From positions 16,997,036-17,061,035 of the forward strand of contig JAGTTD010000012.1 in NCBI GenBank assembly GCA_018398585.1: a stretch of DNA of 64,000 bases, in the 5' to 3' direction. The stretch comes from Simmondsia chinensis. Taxonomy: Eukaryota; Streptophyta; Magnoliopsida; Caryophyllales; Simmondsiaceae. The position numbers and the translations under genes were made by a program. The notes beneath the pieces were generated by a model, which saw nothing but the letters and a program-made list of their open reading frames with translations, was not told the origin of the DNA and did no database searches. This document shows, in pieces, positions 1 to 10,861 of this stretch. The first letter of the stretch is position 1. Every line of letters starts with the position of its first letter.

Positions 1-283
1 TCTTTAGCGAGAATCAAGTCTCCGACTCCTGGGCGATGACCCATAAGTAAGAGAAGCCACCACTGAGATGCCCCCAATATTACCAAGTGAGTATATCTTC
101 AGCGAGAATCAAGTCTCCAACTCCTGGGCGATGACGCATAAGTAAGAGAAGCCACCACCGAGATTCCTTCTTTATGACTCCCTTGAGTTTATCAACAGTG
201 ATAATCAAATCCCCGACTCCTAGGTGATGACCCATAAGTAAGAGAAGCCACCATTGCGATACCCTCAATATTGGATAGCACAT
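1..283 (-). repeat. three tandem ~95-bp tRNA-like modules in the Athila 3' region
   Basis: Three diverged copies begin near positions 1, 96 and 190. Each contains, on the minus strand, a GTGGTGGC...TCTCTTAC stretch, then a GTCATCGCCCAGG-like stretch, and an AGTC..GATTCTC stretch that resembles a tRNA B box. The same module occurs three times on the plus strand at 41220-41535, again downstream of an Athila-type 3' region. The tRNA likeness (A-box and B-box spacing) is an inference; the tandem repetition and the second site are directly visible. Confidence 0.75.
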
Positions 284-1149
284 ATCTTTATTTATGCGAG
301 ATAGTGGTGATAGAGATACAATTTTATTTACTTACATTTTTATTTTTATTTTTTTATTTATTTATTTTTTTAATTTTTTTTTAGATTCAGGCATAACTCA
401 TCAAAGCTCATTATAAGATGATAATCCTTAATGCAATCCATTCAAATTTGAGCATCTTTTAATAAGAAAGAAAAGTAAAACAGCCATGCTAACTATTGAA
501 CTCAAATACCATGGTTCTATCAAGATAATGCCTTAGATTAGATCTTGTTTCGCAATTAGAACACAAAAACAATTAATTCTAAGGTTATTCAAATTAAATT
601 AAAGTAAACAAACTTAAGAACAAGTAGAAAAATTGCACAAAAAGCATGAAGATAAGTTTTCAAAATACAAGGGGTCACTTTAAAATAATTTTTTTTTTTA
701 AGGCTAATGATTAAGATTGTAGAAAATATTCTTTTTGTTGGCCGACACTATTTACATCCCCATACAAAGACTCCGAGCTCTGGAAGGCACTTAAGCCGAC
801 TCTTAAAATGACAAAATAGAAAATTTTGAAAGCAATTTTGTTAAAAATTTGTTTCTCCCGCCCTCAAGCTTAAAAATTAACATTGTTTTTAAAAGAAATA
901 TAAAGAACAAGTGGGAGAGAAGTACTTCCTCGGTTTGAGGATTGCTCTTTAATGTGGACATTGTACCACCCCCAAACTTCTTGTGAAATACCTGTTTAAA
1001 CGAAAATATATAAAGAAACATGAGAAAAAATAAAAATAATTAAAGGAAAATAAAACTAGATAGATAAAAATAAAAACACTTGGGTTGCCTCCCAAGAAGC
1101 GGTTTTGGTTATAGTCGTTAGCTCGACTCCCTGAGTGGATCATTCGACA
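284..1149 (-). other. Athila 3' non-coding region
   Basis: No credible coding sequence is present. Two short islands are conserved with the plus-strand fragment at 40440-41220: one around 700-800 (containing the words for GGGGATGTA and GCCAACAAAAAG on the minus strand) and one around 1075-1130 (GGGAGGCAACCCAAG on the minus strand). Conservation between two independent insertions shows this is part of the element rather than host flank. Confidence 0.7.
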
Positions 1150-2307
1150 TTGTTGAGATGAATGGAAGTTTTCAGTGGTTCAAGATCTCCATCAATGTAA
1201 GGTTGCAGTCTTTGCCCATTGAATTTGAAAGTGCACTTTTTCTCATCCTAAATCTCAACCGTGCCATATGGAAAAACACGGGTCACAATAAAGGGTCCTG
1301 ACCATCGAGAGCACAACTTTCCTAGGAAAAGTCATAAGCGGGAGTTAGATAGTAAAACTTTTTGTCCCACTATGAATTCTTTGTTCAAAATGTGCTTGTC
1401 ATGCCATCTTTTGGTTCGGTCTTTGTAAATTCGAGCATTTTCATAAGCTTCATTTCTAAACTTGTCCATCTCATTTATCTGCGGCAACCTTTTCTCTCCT
1501 GCAGCTTGTGAGTCAAAATTCATGGTTTTCATGGCCCAATAAGCTTTATGTTCCAACTCTACTAGTAAATGGCAAGCTTTGCCATAAACCAATCGATATG
1601 GAGACATTCCAATTAGTGTTTTAAATGCTGTTCTATATGCCCAAAGTGCGTCGTTCAACTTTTTCGACCAATCTTTTCTAGAGACGCTAACTGTTTTTTT
1701 CTAGAATAGTTTTCAGCTCTCGATTTGAAACTTCTACTTGTCCGCATATTTGAGGATGGTATGGAGCACCCACATAGTGTGTAACTCCGTACTTACTCAA
1801 TAGTGCTTTTAATTGGCGGTCACGAAAATGTTTTCCGCCGTCACTTATAATCGCTCTAGGAGTTCCAAATCGAGAAAAGATATTCTTTCTCACAAAGTTT
1901 ACTACAATTCTAGCATCATTGGTTGGAAAAGCAGTTGCTTCAACCCACTTCGACACATAGTCTACAGCAACCAAAATAAATCTGTTAGAAAATGATGAAG
2001 GGAAAGGACCCATGAAATCAATCCCCCAAACGTCAAATAATTCAACAACTAAAATGTTGTTGAGGGGCATTTCATGTTTCTTAGAAATATTTCCTGTCCT
2101 TTGACATCTATAGCATTTACTAACAAATTTAAAAGCATCTTTAAAAAGTGTTAGCCAATAAAATCTAAATTGTAAAACCTTAGCTGCAGTTCTGGTTCCT
2201 CCATAATGACCTCCGGTTTCAAGGGAGTGACAGTGGCACAGAATGTCCTCTATTTCCTCCTCTGATACACATCTTTTGATAATTTGGTCTGCACAATGCC
2301 TGTACAA
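1150..2307 (-). pseudogene. Athila integrase domain, frameshifted
   Basis: The first frame (2307-1687) holds the HHCC zinc-binding region (a GGHYGG motif, then CYRCQR) and the catalytic core with D in GIDFMGPF, D in IISDGGKHF and E in GQVEVSNRE, so the D,D,E residues are kept. A frameshift at an A-run near 1695 moves the reading frame to 1658-1332 ([21 protein letters not shown]), and a further shift leads to the GPF/Y-type motif (WSGPFIVTRVFPYG) down to about 1150. The enzyme would insert the retroelement cDNA into the genome. Lesions make it non-functional here. Confidence 0.85.
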
Positions 2308-2358
2308 GAAAGGCTCTTCCCAAAAATAGTACTTTAAGTCAGCAAAGAACTTCTTCTT

Positions 2359-4187
2359 TTATTGGTAAGTCATATCCTTAGGTAGTTCATGTGCAACCAA
2401 ATAGTCAACAATGTTAGCGTACCATGGACAATTAGGATTTTTGCTTACCATCATAAGACTTTCATCTGGGAATTTTTCGTTGATAGAGGGACTTTCGTCC
2501 TCCCGTTCAAGACCCGACAGATGATCTGCCACAACATTTTCTGTTCCCTTTTTATCCCAAATTTCTAAGTCAAATTCCTGAAGCAATAAAATCCATCTAA
2601 TCAGCCTTGGTTTTGCATCCTATATCGCAAAAAGATATTTCAGAGTAGCATGGTCAGTGTAAACAACTACCTTGGAGTTAAGCAAGTAGGAACGAAATTT
2701 GTCAAACGCAAAAACAACAACTAGTGGCTCCTTTTTGGTGGTAGCATAGTTAACTTGCGCTTCATTCAAAGTTCTACTAGCATAGTAAATGGCATGAAAA
2801 ATTTGTTCCTTCTTTGTCCTGAGACAGCCCCTACAACATAGTCGCTAGCGTCGCACATAAGCTCGAAGTGTAAGGTCCAATCAGGTGCTATGATTACAGG
2901 TGCTGACACTAATTTTCTCTTCAGGGTTTCAAAAGCATTCATGCAGTCGCTATCAAAGTTAAAAGGGACATCTTTCATCAACAGATTGCAAAGAGGCTTA
3001 ACGATCTTAGAAAAGTCCTTAATAAACCTTCTATAGAAACCAGCATGTCCTAAGAAACTCTGAATGCCTTTAACATTAGTAGGGGGTGGTAACCTCTCAA
3101 TCACTTCATTTTTTGCTCTATTAACCTCAATTCCTCTTTTTGAAACCATATGTCCTAACACAATTCCTTCTTGTACCATAAAATGACATTTCCCCCAATT
3201 CAAAACAAGATTTGTGTCAGTACACCTTTTCAAGACCATAGAAAGATTAGCTAAACATTCATCAAATGAAACTTTCCACCATATCACTAAAGATTGCCCT
3301 CATACATCGTTGAAAAATCGCAGGAGCATTACATAACCCAAAAGGCATTCTCCTATAGGCAAAAGTGCCATAAGGGCAAGTGAAAGTGGTCTTTTCTTGA
3401 TCCTCAGGTGCTATGGCAATTTGATTGTACCCTGAATATCCGTCAAGAAAATAGTAATAAGAATGGCCCGCCAATTTTTCCAACATTTGGTCAATGAATG
3501 GTAAGGGGAAATGGTCCTTTCAAGTGGGGATGAGCTCATTGTTTCCATTTTCTATTACAATTATTCCCCCTTTTTCGGAACTACATGTACTGGACTAACC
3601 CATGGGCAATCAGATATAGGATAAATTATCCCGACATCTAACAGTTTGACAACTTCTTTTCTCACTACTTCTTTCATGGCAGGGTTTAACCGCCTTTGAG
3701 GTTGAATAGTCGGTTTGAAGCTATCCTCCATGAGAATTTTGTGCATGCAAATGGAAGGGCTAATTCCCTTGATATCAGAAAGGGTCCATTCTATTGCTGA
3801 TTTATGGTCTCTTAAAACTCTAAGTAACCTTTTCTGTTCTATGTTGCTCAATGAGGCATTAATAATAATAGAATAAGAGTTAAAGTTACCAAGATAGGCA
3901 TATTTGAGAGGTGGTGGCAGTGGCTTAAGCTCAAGATTTGGAGATTCATCTTCTTCCATTCCTTGCTGAATTTCAATTGCTTGAATGTCTTCCACCCTAA
4001 TTTCGCAGTGGGAATCAAGAGGTTCGCAGCCTTCCAGGTGTTGGGCACATTCCCTTATCAACCCATCTTCCATGTCTATGGTCCCAGATTTTGTTAGACA
4101 CACTTCAAGGGGCAACTTGGAAAATGTGTCCCTGAATGTCTTAGTGACCAACTCATCTATAATATCAACCTCAAAACAAGAATCCAT
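2359..4187 (-). pseudogene. Athila reverse transcriptase and RNase H, with active-site deletion
   Basis: Pieces in different frames: 4187-3561 (linker and N-terminal RT, ending WVSPVHVVPKKGE), 3486-3262 (GYSGYNQIAIAPEDQEKTTF, MPFGLCNAPAIFQRCM), 3287-2766 (SFDECLANL, FLGHAGFYRRFIKDFS, then RNase H start with CDASDY) and 2586-2359 (RNase H end, [10 protein letters not shown]). The sequence jumps from the MVESF segment straight to SFDECLANL near 3273. The FMDD-type box carrying the catalytic aspartates, expected between them, is absent. Further frameshifts lie near 3550 and 2770-2620, and an in-frame stop near 2620. The copy is dead. Confidence 0.85.
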
Positions 4188-4228
4188 GTTGAGGGAAATT
4201 AAATGGCATTAAAGACGTTAAAGGTTAC

Positions 4229-4735
4229 CTATTCATCTTGTACCCTTAGGATCAGCTTTCCTTGTTGTACGTCTATCAGGGTCCTTCCTGTAGCAAGGAA
4301 GGGTCGGCCTAAAATAAGAGGTATCTCATGATCCTCTTCCATGTCAAGTATTATGAAGTCAGCCGGGAGGATGAATTTATCGACCTTCACAAGGACATCT
4401 TCAATCACACCTCTAGGATACTTGATTGATCTGTCCGCAAGTTGGAGAGATAAGGTGGTAGGCTTCACTTCCCCTAATCCAAGCTTCCTGAAAACAGAGA
4501 GAGGCATTAAATTTATACTTGCACCTAAATCACATGAAACTTTATCAAAACTAATGGAACCAATGGTGCAAGGTATTGTAAAACTCCCTTGGTCTTTTAG
4601 CTTGGGAGGCAACTTCTTTTGTAATATGGCACTACATTCTTCAGTAAGCACTACCGTTTCGAATTCTCCCAACTTTCTTTTGTTAGATAGAATTTCTTTC
4701 ATGAATTTTACATATTTGGGCATCTGTTCTAACAT
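4229..4735 (-). pseudogene. Athila aspartic protease domain
   Basis: The segment is in the same frame as gag. It contains the retropepsin-type core CDLGASINLMPLSVFRKLGLG, the DxGAS variant usual in Athila-type elements, followed by IPLILGRPFLATGRTLID. The protease would cut the Gag-Pol polyprotein. The frame stops at 4229, and another stop follows before the RT part. Upstream, near 4780-4860, two single-base frameshifts of opposite sign separate it from gag. Confidence 0.85.
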
Positions 4736-4858
4736 GTCAGCAAAAGGGACATTGATGTGTAACTTTTGAAAATTTCCAAAAATTTGGCAAATTGTTCATT
4801 CGCTTTTGTATTTTTCAAGCGTTGAGGGAATGGGACTTTTGGTTTGTAGGGTTGAGGT

Positions 4859-6313
4859 TCAGCCCTTTTTTGGTTCATTTTCATTCTGGGTTTTTGTCCC
4901 TTCCTCATTTTCTATTTCCTGATTTGTTTCAGTGGATAGGTCAATTATGGGTTGCTCAGCTGGCATGGGTTGGTCTTCCTGAGTTGGTTCTTTCAAGACT
5001 TTCCCACTTAGTAATTCTATTGCTTTTACTTGCTCTCGTGGGTTAGTGATGGTATTACTGGGTAAGGAACCTTGAGATCTTTCAGAAAGGAGATTTGAAA
5101 TTTTCCTAATTTGGGTCTCATGGTTACTAATCGTCGCTTCTTGATTTCGAAGAATTATTTCAGTGTTTTGCAAGAAACTTCTAGTATCTTGCATAAACTT
5201 ATTCAGCAATTCCTCGAGATCAGTCTTTCTTTCAGGGGGATGAAAAAGTTGTTTTTGAATCCCTTGGTTATTCCATGAAAATTTTGGATGGTTTCTCCAC
5301 CCACGATTATACGTGTTGGAATAGGGATTATTTTTTTCAAAATTTAAAATAAAATTGGTGTGCTCATGGGTTGATGGGGCGAAAGGATTTCCTGTTTGGC
5401 ACTCTATGCTGGAATGATTCCCTGCGCAAAACTCACATGTTAGTACAAGAGAATTTATAGCATTTACGTTCATGTTAGTTACCTATTTCTTAAGCATTGC
5501 AATCTCAGCATTTAACTTTTTTATTGTATCCAGCTCGTATATCCCCACAGGTTTCTTCTGCTCAGTTGCTCTTGCATAATTATTGCTAGCCATTACTTCT
5601 AGCAACTCATATGCATCTTTTGGAGTTTTGAGGTTTAGCGATCCTCCAGCCGCCGCGTCTACCATTGTTTGGTTATTAGGTGCCAACTCATTATAAAATG
5701 TTTGGACTTGCATCCAAATAGGCAAACCGTGATGTGGGCACCTACGCAAAAGTTCTTTAAAATGCTCCCATGCTTCATACAATGATTCAGAGTCATATTG
5801 CACAAATGAGGTGATGTCACTCATCATTTTAGCAGATTTGGCTGGTGGAAAGTATTTTGCAAGAAATCTTTGAGCCAAATCATCCCAAGTAGTGATAGTT
5901 CCAGGAGGTAATGACATCAACCAAGCTTTGGCTTTGTCTCACAGTGAAAAAAGAAACAACCTTAAGCGCACAGCGTCATCACTGACACCATTATGCTTAA
6001 AGGTATCACAGATCTCTAAGAAGTTAGAGATATGTAGGTTTGGGTCTTCACTGGGTAGACCACCAAATTGAACTATTTGTTGAATCATTTGTATAATAGC
6101 AGGTTTTATTTCAAAATTATTGGCATGTATAAGTGGACGTCGGATACTGGAGGTGTATCCCCCAACAGTAGGTACAGCAAAGTCCTTCAAAGTCCTTTCG
6201 TCTTCATTTCCAGTATTAGTAGCCATGTTTTCAGCCCTTTTTTCTTTCCTAATTAATCGAAGTGTTTTTTCAGGGTCAAAATGGGTTATTTCTTTTTCAA
6301 TTAAATGTTGCAT
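4859..6313 (-). pseudogene. Athila gag (capsid and zinc knuckle), two in-frame stops
   Basis: One frame runs from the ATG at 6313 to 4859 and is interrupted by TGA at 5939-5941 and TAG at 5483-5485. Domains in order: N-terminal region (HANNFEIKPAIIQMIQQ, GGLPSEDPNLHISNFLEIC), the Retrotrans_gag core (SLPPGTITTWDDLAQRFLAKYF), and a CEFCAGNHSSIEC zinc knuckle near 5440. Both stops are plausibly C-to-T changes (CGA to TGA, CAG to TAG) because family homologs carry Arg and Gln at such places. Gag forms the virus-like particle that packages retroelement RNA. Confidence 0.86.
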
Positions 6314-6920
6314 ACAAAGTAAAAATAAACAACTACAAAGTTAAAGGAAAAAGATGACAACAAAGAAAAAAAAATATGACACAAAATTTAACGAAGCTAA
6401 ATTCTAAAGAAAAAATAGGCAGTACTAAAGGTTTTGAAAACTTAGGAATACCAACCCTAACTTTGAAAAACCTATGTAGATGGTAAAATAAAATAAAAAG
6501 AAAGTTAAAATTAACCAAAAAATATAAAAATACAATAATTTAAAATAAAAGTTAAGAAAACACAAATTTTATTAAAAGAGAGGGTTAGCAACCCTAATGT
6601 TTGAAAAAAGATCTAATCTAACTTTTGAAATTCTAACAAAGTAAACTTAAATCAAAATAAAGATGAACTTAAAGACAGCATATAAGAAAAATAATAAAAT
6701 AACACAAAACAAAAAAAAAAATTTCTTTTTTTTTATTATGCCAATTTTTATTTTAAAAAAAATTTTTTTTTTTTTTTTTTTTTTTGAGAATTACCTTTAC
6801 AAGTAAAATGAATGAGTGAAAAGAGATTTATATTTCAAACTTAACAAATTTTACAAATTATTAACAATTTTAAATTAGTATAAAAACTAGTTGGTATTGA
6901 TATCAATTAAATATAGACAA
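6314..6920 (-). other. Athila untranslated leader
   Basis: About 600 bases of A/T-rich sequence between the PBS and the gag start, with long A and T runs (for example 6755-6785). No coding potential is evident in any frame. Position alone identifies it as the 5' untranslated leader. Confidence 0.7.
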
Positions 6921-6938
6921 TACCCGGCAACGGCGCCA
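6921..6938 (-). other. primer-binding site of the Athila element
   Basis: The minus strand reads TGGCGCCGTTGCCGGGTA, the usual PBS of Athila-type elements. It lies 7 bases inside the LTR edge. Confidence 0.88.
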
Positions 6939-6945
6939 AAAAACT

Positions 6946-8374
6946 TGATGCAATTCTTTACTAGCAAGTGCACTAGTCGCTTCAAGTAATATAGAGTGAG
7001 TAGAGTATCGTCCCACAAGGATTGCTAAGTGGTTACCAGCTTTAATACTATTTGAAAAATAAAAAAATTAGGAATTTTGATATGAAATAAAGTAAAATAA
7101 ATTAAAAATAAATAAAAGTTAAAACTAGACTAGAATGAGCCGATTTAAGTTGTTTTTCTTAATCAGTTAATAAAGTCTAAGGCATCCGATTTCACCTTAG
7201 TTGCGTCAATACGCCTTTTCTATTCTCGATATTCAAGTTGTTACTGTGTGTTGATGGTTGAAAATCCTAATTTACGAAACATACTCTCTTGAGCAGCATT
7301 TAACGTACTCTTTAACATATTAACCCATCACTTTCGTGCATTAATTTAAATAAGAAAAGAGTTATAAAAGCTCTATGATTTTCTTTTAAAAACCACACAA
7401 ATCGCGTTAATCTCTCTCGAGCATTCGTCCAATTTGTGGTGCTTATCACCTCCGCAATCATTATAAATCTCCTCTCGGACTCATTATGAATCATTATAGG
7501 CCAAGCATGTTAAAACTCATGAAGAACAATGATAAACACTTTAACAACGCAATAACATAAACATTGAATACTTTGAATTAGAAATGAGCGTATTTTACAA
7601 CTTATGCTACATCGTAGCCTTAGATTAACAAAATTAGTTCATGTTAAACTTAACATTAAACATTACAAACATCAAAATACTTGAACTAATGAAGAAAAAT
7701 GATAAAACTAACAAAGATAACAAGAAAAAATACCAAGAACAGGTCTGCTTCAAACTGCACAGACCCGCCTGGTTCCCACCCCTTTCTCACTCAATTTTTT
7801 TTGTGATTTTTGATCTGAAAACTTGATGATCCAACTCCTTGCATCCTCCCCTATTTATACTAGTAGGACTGGGGTAAAAAATTTGGAAAAAATCATCGAA
7901 AATGCTTCTCATTTGCTGGTTTTTGGCGGCAGCTGCAACTTGCTCTTTTCTTCATTATTTTATGCACTTTTCCTGCTTATGCACCGCCTAAACCTGCAAA
8001 CGATGAGCTAGGATAAGTTAAAATGTGTTTATACAAAGAATTTAGGCAAAAAGCATTATGTTTTTGCAGCCCAAATGCAAGTTGTAGCTGAAAAAATGAT
8101 ATTTTATGCAAAAAAATCTGTTATTTTATGTGAAATTCTGCATTAACCGTGTAAATGAAGTGGTGTTGTTAATTTTTTGTGTTTATTTGATGTATCTTGC
8201 TTTTACTTGTTGATTTTAATGATAAAACCTGGCAAGATTAAGTACAAAATGGTGTTTTTGCAAGAAAATGGGTAAAATAGTCAAAACCGAGCAAAAGTGA
8301 TAAAAATTAGAAGTAAAATGGTTAAAAATGTATTAAAATGATATAGATAAATATATACTAATTTAAGGTTATCA
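6946..8374 (-). repeat. 5' LTR of the Athila element
   Basis: In plus orientation the segment begins TGATGCAATTC and ends GGTTATCA. On the minus strand it therefore starts TGATAACC and ends GCATCA, with TG...CA termini. Length is about 1.43 kb. The inner edge is fixed by the adjacent PBS. The outer edge is inferred from the terminal dinucleotides and cannot be tested because the matching 3' LTR lies outside the window. The next five bases (8375-8379, GAAGG) would be the target duplication. Confidence 0.75.
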
Positions 8375-8630
8375 GAAGGGATTCTACTCATTCAGAATGG
8401 TGTTGAATTGTTATGAGTTGTTAAGATTTACGAGATTCAAAGATAGGATGTTGAGTTTTTCATGGGTCATTTGTTTTTAAAAAGGAGTTTAGATGTGTGA
8501 CATCAGAAATCCATGTTACCCTTAGTGGGAGTCATTGGATGGTGGCGAAGCAGTCATGTATTGCTTACTTCACTGTGGAAGTTGGGTACTTGAAATTGTT
8601 TATAATGCTAGCCCGGTATTTAAAATATTA

Positions 8631-8865
8631 CCAAAGAGGGCACCAACACGTCGTCACCGGATCGCATTAGAACTACGAAGTTAAGCGTGCTTGGGCGAGA
8701 GTAGTAACAGGATGGGTGACCTCCGGGGAAGTCCTCACCCTCAGGTTAGGGACACTGGAAAACAGCCTCTCTTCAGGTTAACACCCTGAAGGGGGAAGAC
8801 TGCGTACATCCGCTCCCCCAGACCCTGCGTAGGTGGGAGCCCTTGAGGCACTGGGTATGTTTCTT
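8631..8865 (+). mobile_element. 5S-rRNA-headed SINE, copy 1
   Basis: The head matches plant 5S rRNA over about 95 bases, including the A-box region (AAGTTAAGCGTGCTTGGGCG) and the C-box region (GGATGGGTGACCTCC). It then passes into a non-5S tail with CAGCCTCTCTTCAGG, CTGCGTACATCC and GGCACTGGGTATGTT. The corresponding position of the sister LTR (about 37125) is empty, so the insertion came after integration of the LTR element. The target duplication is short or diverged (ATTACC against TTTACC). Copies 2 and 3 share the same structure. Confidence 0.82.
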
Positions 8866-8929
8866 TACCCAGGTATCCTATATGTCTATAATACCAGTGT
8901 AGTATTTACTAGCCCAGACACAGCTGGGA

Positions 8930-9105
8930 CTTAGATATTACTGCCTGATAATGGGACTTAGATATTATTGCCTAGTAATGGGACTTAGATATTAAGCTTG
9001 GTAATGGGGCTTATATATTACCGCCTCATAATGGGGCTTAGATATTACTGCCAGGTAATGGGACTTAGATATTACTTCCTGGTAATGGGACTTAGCTATT
9101 ACGAC
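8930..9105 (+). repeat. ~27-bp tandem repeat in the LTR promoter region
   Basis: About six diverged units of the form TAATGGGACTTAGATATTAC with a short GCCTGG spacer lie upstream of the TATA box at 9182. The homologous block in the other LTR (about 37170-37330) has a similar unit number but different unit sequences. A place upstream of the core promoter is consistent with enhancer-like repeats; that function is inference. Confidence 0.7.
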
Positions 9106-9181
9106 CTCCCTTGGACCAGTTGACTAGCATTGACCACCCGTTGACCAGCGTTGGCCGCCGTTTGACCAGTGTTGCCAACTC

Positions 9182-9188
9182 TATAAAA
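9182..9188 (+). promoter_or_regulatory. TATA box of the LARD-like 5' LTR
   Basis: The sequence CTATAAAAGGTGGGG sits in the LTR after the tandem blocks. The same site in the 3' LTR (about 37510) reads CATAAATG, a degraded version. Transcription would start some 30 bases downstream. Confidence 0.55.
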
Positions 9189-9642
9189 GGTGGGGCTCTC
9201 CCATATTTTGAAGGGACCTTTTCCCACACACTTCCTGGGAGGCACTCTTTAACTCTTTCACTCTCCGCTACCAACATCTCTCCAGGTAAGGCAAGGCTCG
9301 TCCAAAGTGGGCCTCCCCACGCCTCAACCTCTCATCGTCTTTTACGGTCATCTCTCTGGAGCAATAACTACTCTAACCTTCTACCCTTCTCAGGCTAAGT
9401 CTTTTATATTTTTATTATGTATTTATTGCCTACTTTTATTATTATTTTATTAGATAAATATTGACTTGAGGGTCGAAGGGATCCTCCCGCAGGCCCCTCT
9501 AACCGTTTGTTTGAATTTTGCTGGAAACACTAGACTGGCGTGCAGCTAGAGCTTGAGTCCAGCTTATCCTTACGAACCCCACCTCATACCGGGCTCCCAT
9601 ACGGCGAATAAGCTCACTGGCCAAATTCGTCAAAAACATAAC

Positions 9643-9660
9643 TGGCACCATCTGTGGGAA
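9643..9660 (+). other. primer-binding site of the LARD-like element (diverged)
   Basis: TGGCACCATCTGTGGGAA lies 4 bases after the LTR end. It resembles the TGGCGCCGTCTGTGGG type PBS of many plant gypsy elements, with two G-to-A differences. This supports the segment 8597-9638 being a 5' LTR. Confidence 0.7.
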
Positions 9661-10852
9661 GGATTCCAAGCTCATGCATGGCTTGATATTTCTTGCAAGG
9701 CTCAAATGTTTTACGGGTCAAGCAAGCAACTGAACCAATAGCTTATTCGAGCTTAAGCTTTTCAACTTTTTGAAATCTTTTGTCCAATTTTGGTTTCAGG
9801 TAATTTTTATGAGCTTTTGTTTGTTCATTTTTTGTTTTCGTTTAGTATTTCGTGTTCAATTTGTTAGCTTGTTCTACTCCAAGGTTTCTACTAGTTGCTG
9901 TAATAAACTAATGTGAATTATCCTTTTTTTGTGGTTATGGAATTTTCCTTTATGTTAATCAAGTGTCGAGGAGCTAATTATTCAAAAATATTAACATATG
10001 TGCCTAGAGCTCCTCAAGAGCTTCATTTTGATATAAAATTCGATCCGTAACTCTTCACAGATTAAAAGTTATGTCCGTTTGAAGTTGTAAGGGAAGTTAT
10101 ATGCCGTACCTGCGTTTAGATCGCCCAAAGCCTTTTTCTGGTGCTTTCTGCCACCAAATGTTCAAAACTATATACAGACTTAAAGCTCCTCAAGAGCTTT
10201 TTTTTGATATAAAATTTGATCTATAACTCTTCACAGATTGAAAGTTATATCCATTTTAAATTGTGAGGTAAGTTATATGCCTTACCAGCGTCTAGTTCAC
10301 CCAAGTCACTTTTCATGTACTTCTTTTCTTCAAAAGTTCAAAACTTTTATATGAGTGCATAAGGCACTTCAAGAGCTTCGTTTTGACATAAAATTTGATC
10401 CATAACTCTTCGTAGATAAGAAGTTACACCTATTTTAACTTGTATGGTAAGTTACTTAATCACAACGCGCAATCTGTTAACTCGATTCACCTTTCTATGC
10501 GCTCTTTGATCCAAAAGCTTGATAAATCATGGTAGTTATATACAAATTTTCAAGAGTTTCTTTTTGATAGGTGATCTTACTCGCAGCTCCTTGGGGATTA
10601 AGAGCTATGTTTGTTTAAGTCTCAAGGTTAACTTATGTAAACCACCGATCACTACAATACTGAGTAAATGCCATCCACGTCTTTGCTATATTTGCTTTAA
10701 AATATAAGAAATTACACCGGTTACATAGAGTAGTTCGGCAGCTTCGTTTTGATATGCAATTTGTACTCTAACTCCTAACGAGTTAAAAGTTAGACACGTT
10801 TAAAGTTACAACATACTTAACAAAAAAATAGAAAGGAAATGAAAGTAACATA
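9661..10852 (+). repeat. LARD interior with ~178-bp tandem repeat
   Basis: From about 9990 to 10810 there are four to five diverged units of roughly 170-190 bases. Each opens with a CTCCTCAAGAGCTTC-like word followed by TTTTGATATAAAATTTGATC, AACTCTTCACAGATT and AAGTTATATCC. Unit starts fall near 10010, 10181, 10363, 10542 and 10735. No coding sequence is seen. The array is cut at its right end by the MULE at 10862. Confidence 0.7.
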
Positions 10853-10861
10853 AACAAATAA
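10853..10861. other. left copy of MULE target-site duplication
   Basis: AACAAATAA immediately before the MULE terminus. The identical nine bases follow the right terminus at 27774-27782. A 9-bp duplication is the Mutator superfamily hallmark. Confidence 0.9.

Larger units (their letters stand above)
1..8374 (-). mobile_element. Athila-lineage Ty3/gypsy retrotransposon (3' LTR outside window)
   Basis: Read on the minus strand, the order is LTR (8374 to 6946), PBS, A/T-rich leader, gag, protease, RT, RNase H, integrase, then about 1.1 kb of non-coding 3' region running off the window start. Integrase after RNase H places it in Ty3/gypsy. The gag sequence, the CX2CX3HX4C knuckle and the PBS reading TGGCGCCGTTGCCGGG are typical of the plant Athila group. 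The coding part is broken by several stops, frameshifts and a deletion in RT, so this copy cannot supply its own proteins. Lineage is by recognition of motifs, not by phylogeny. Confidence 0.88.
8597..9638 (+). repeat. 5' LTR of the LARD-like element
   Basis: It aligns by eye along its whole length with 37088-37956, apart from the 5S-SINE at 8631-8865. Shared landmarks in order: GCTAGCCCGGTAT start, a tandem GGACTTAGATATTA block, tandem TTGACCAGCGTTGACC words, a TATA box, and the CATACCGGGCTC segment near the end. The PBS-like site follows four bases after the terminal CA. Confidence 0.78.

Noticed and set aside
8631..8865. A true 5S rRNA gene
   Set aside because: The 5S match is incomplete at its ends and is followed by a SINE/LINE-type tail; copies are dispersed with target duplications, not in a tandem 5S array.
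9111..9398. 95-codon open frame and its partner at 37489-37734 as a conserved small protein
   Set aside because: The shared open frame lies in LTRs across the TATA region and simply reflects LTR homology.
8597..9638. The two LARD LTRs as unrelated solo LTRs
   Set aside because: A PBS-like site follows one and a purine tract precedes the other, and neither has a 5-bp duplication of its own. The imperfect outer duplication is noted as a caveat.
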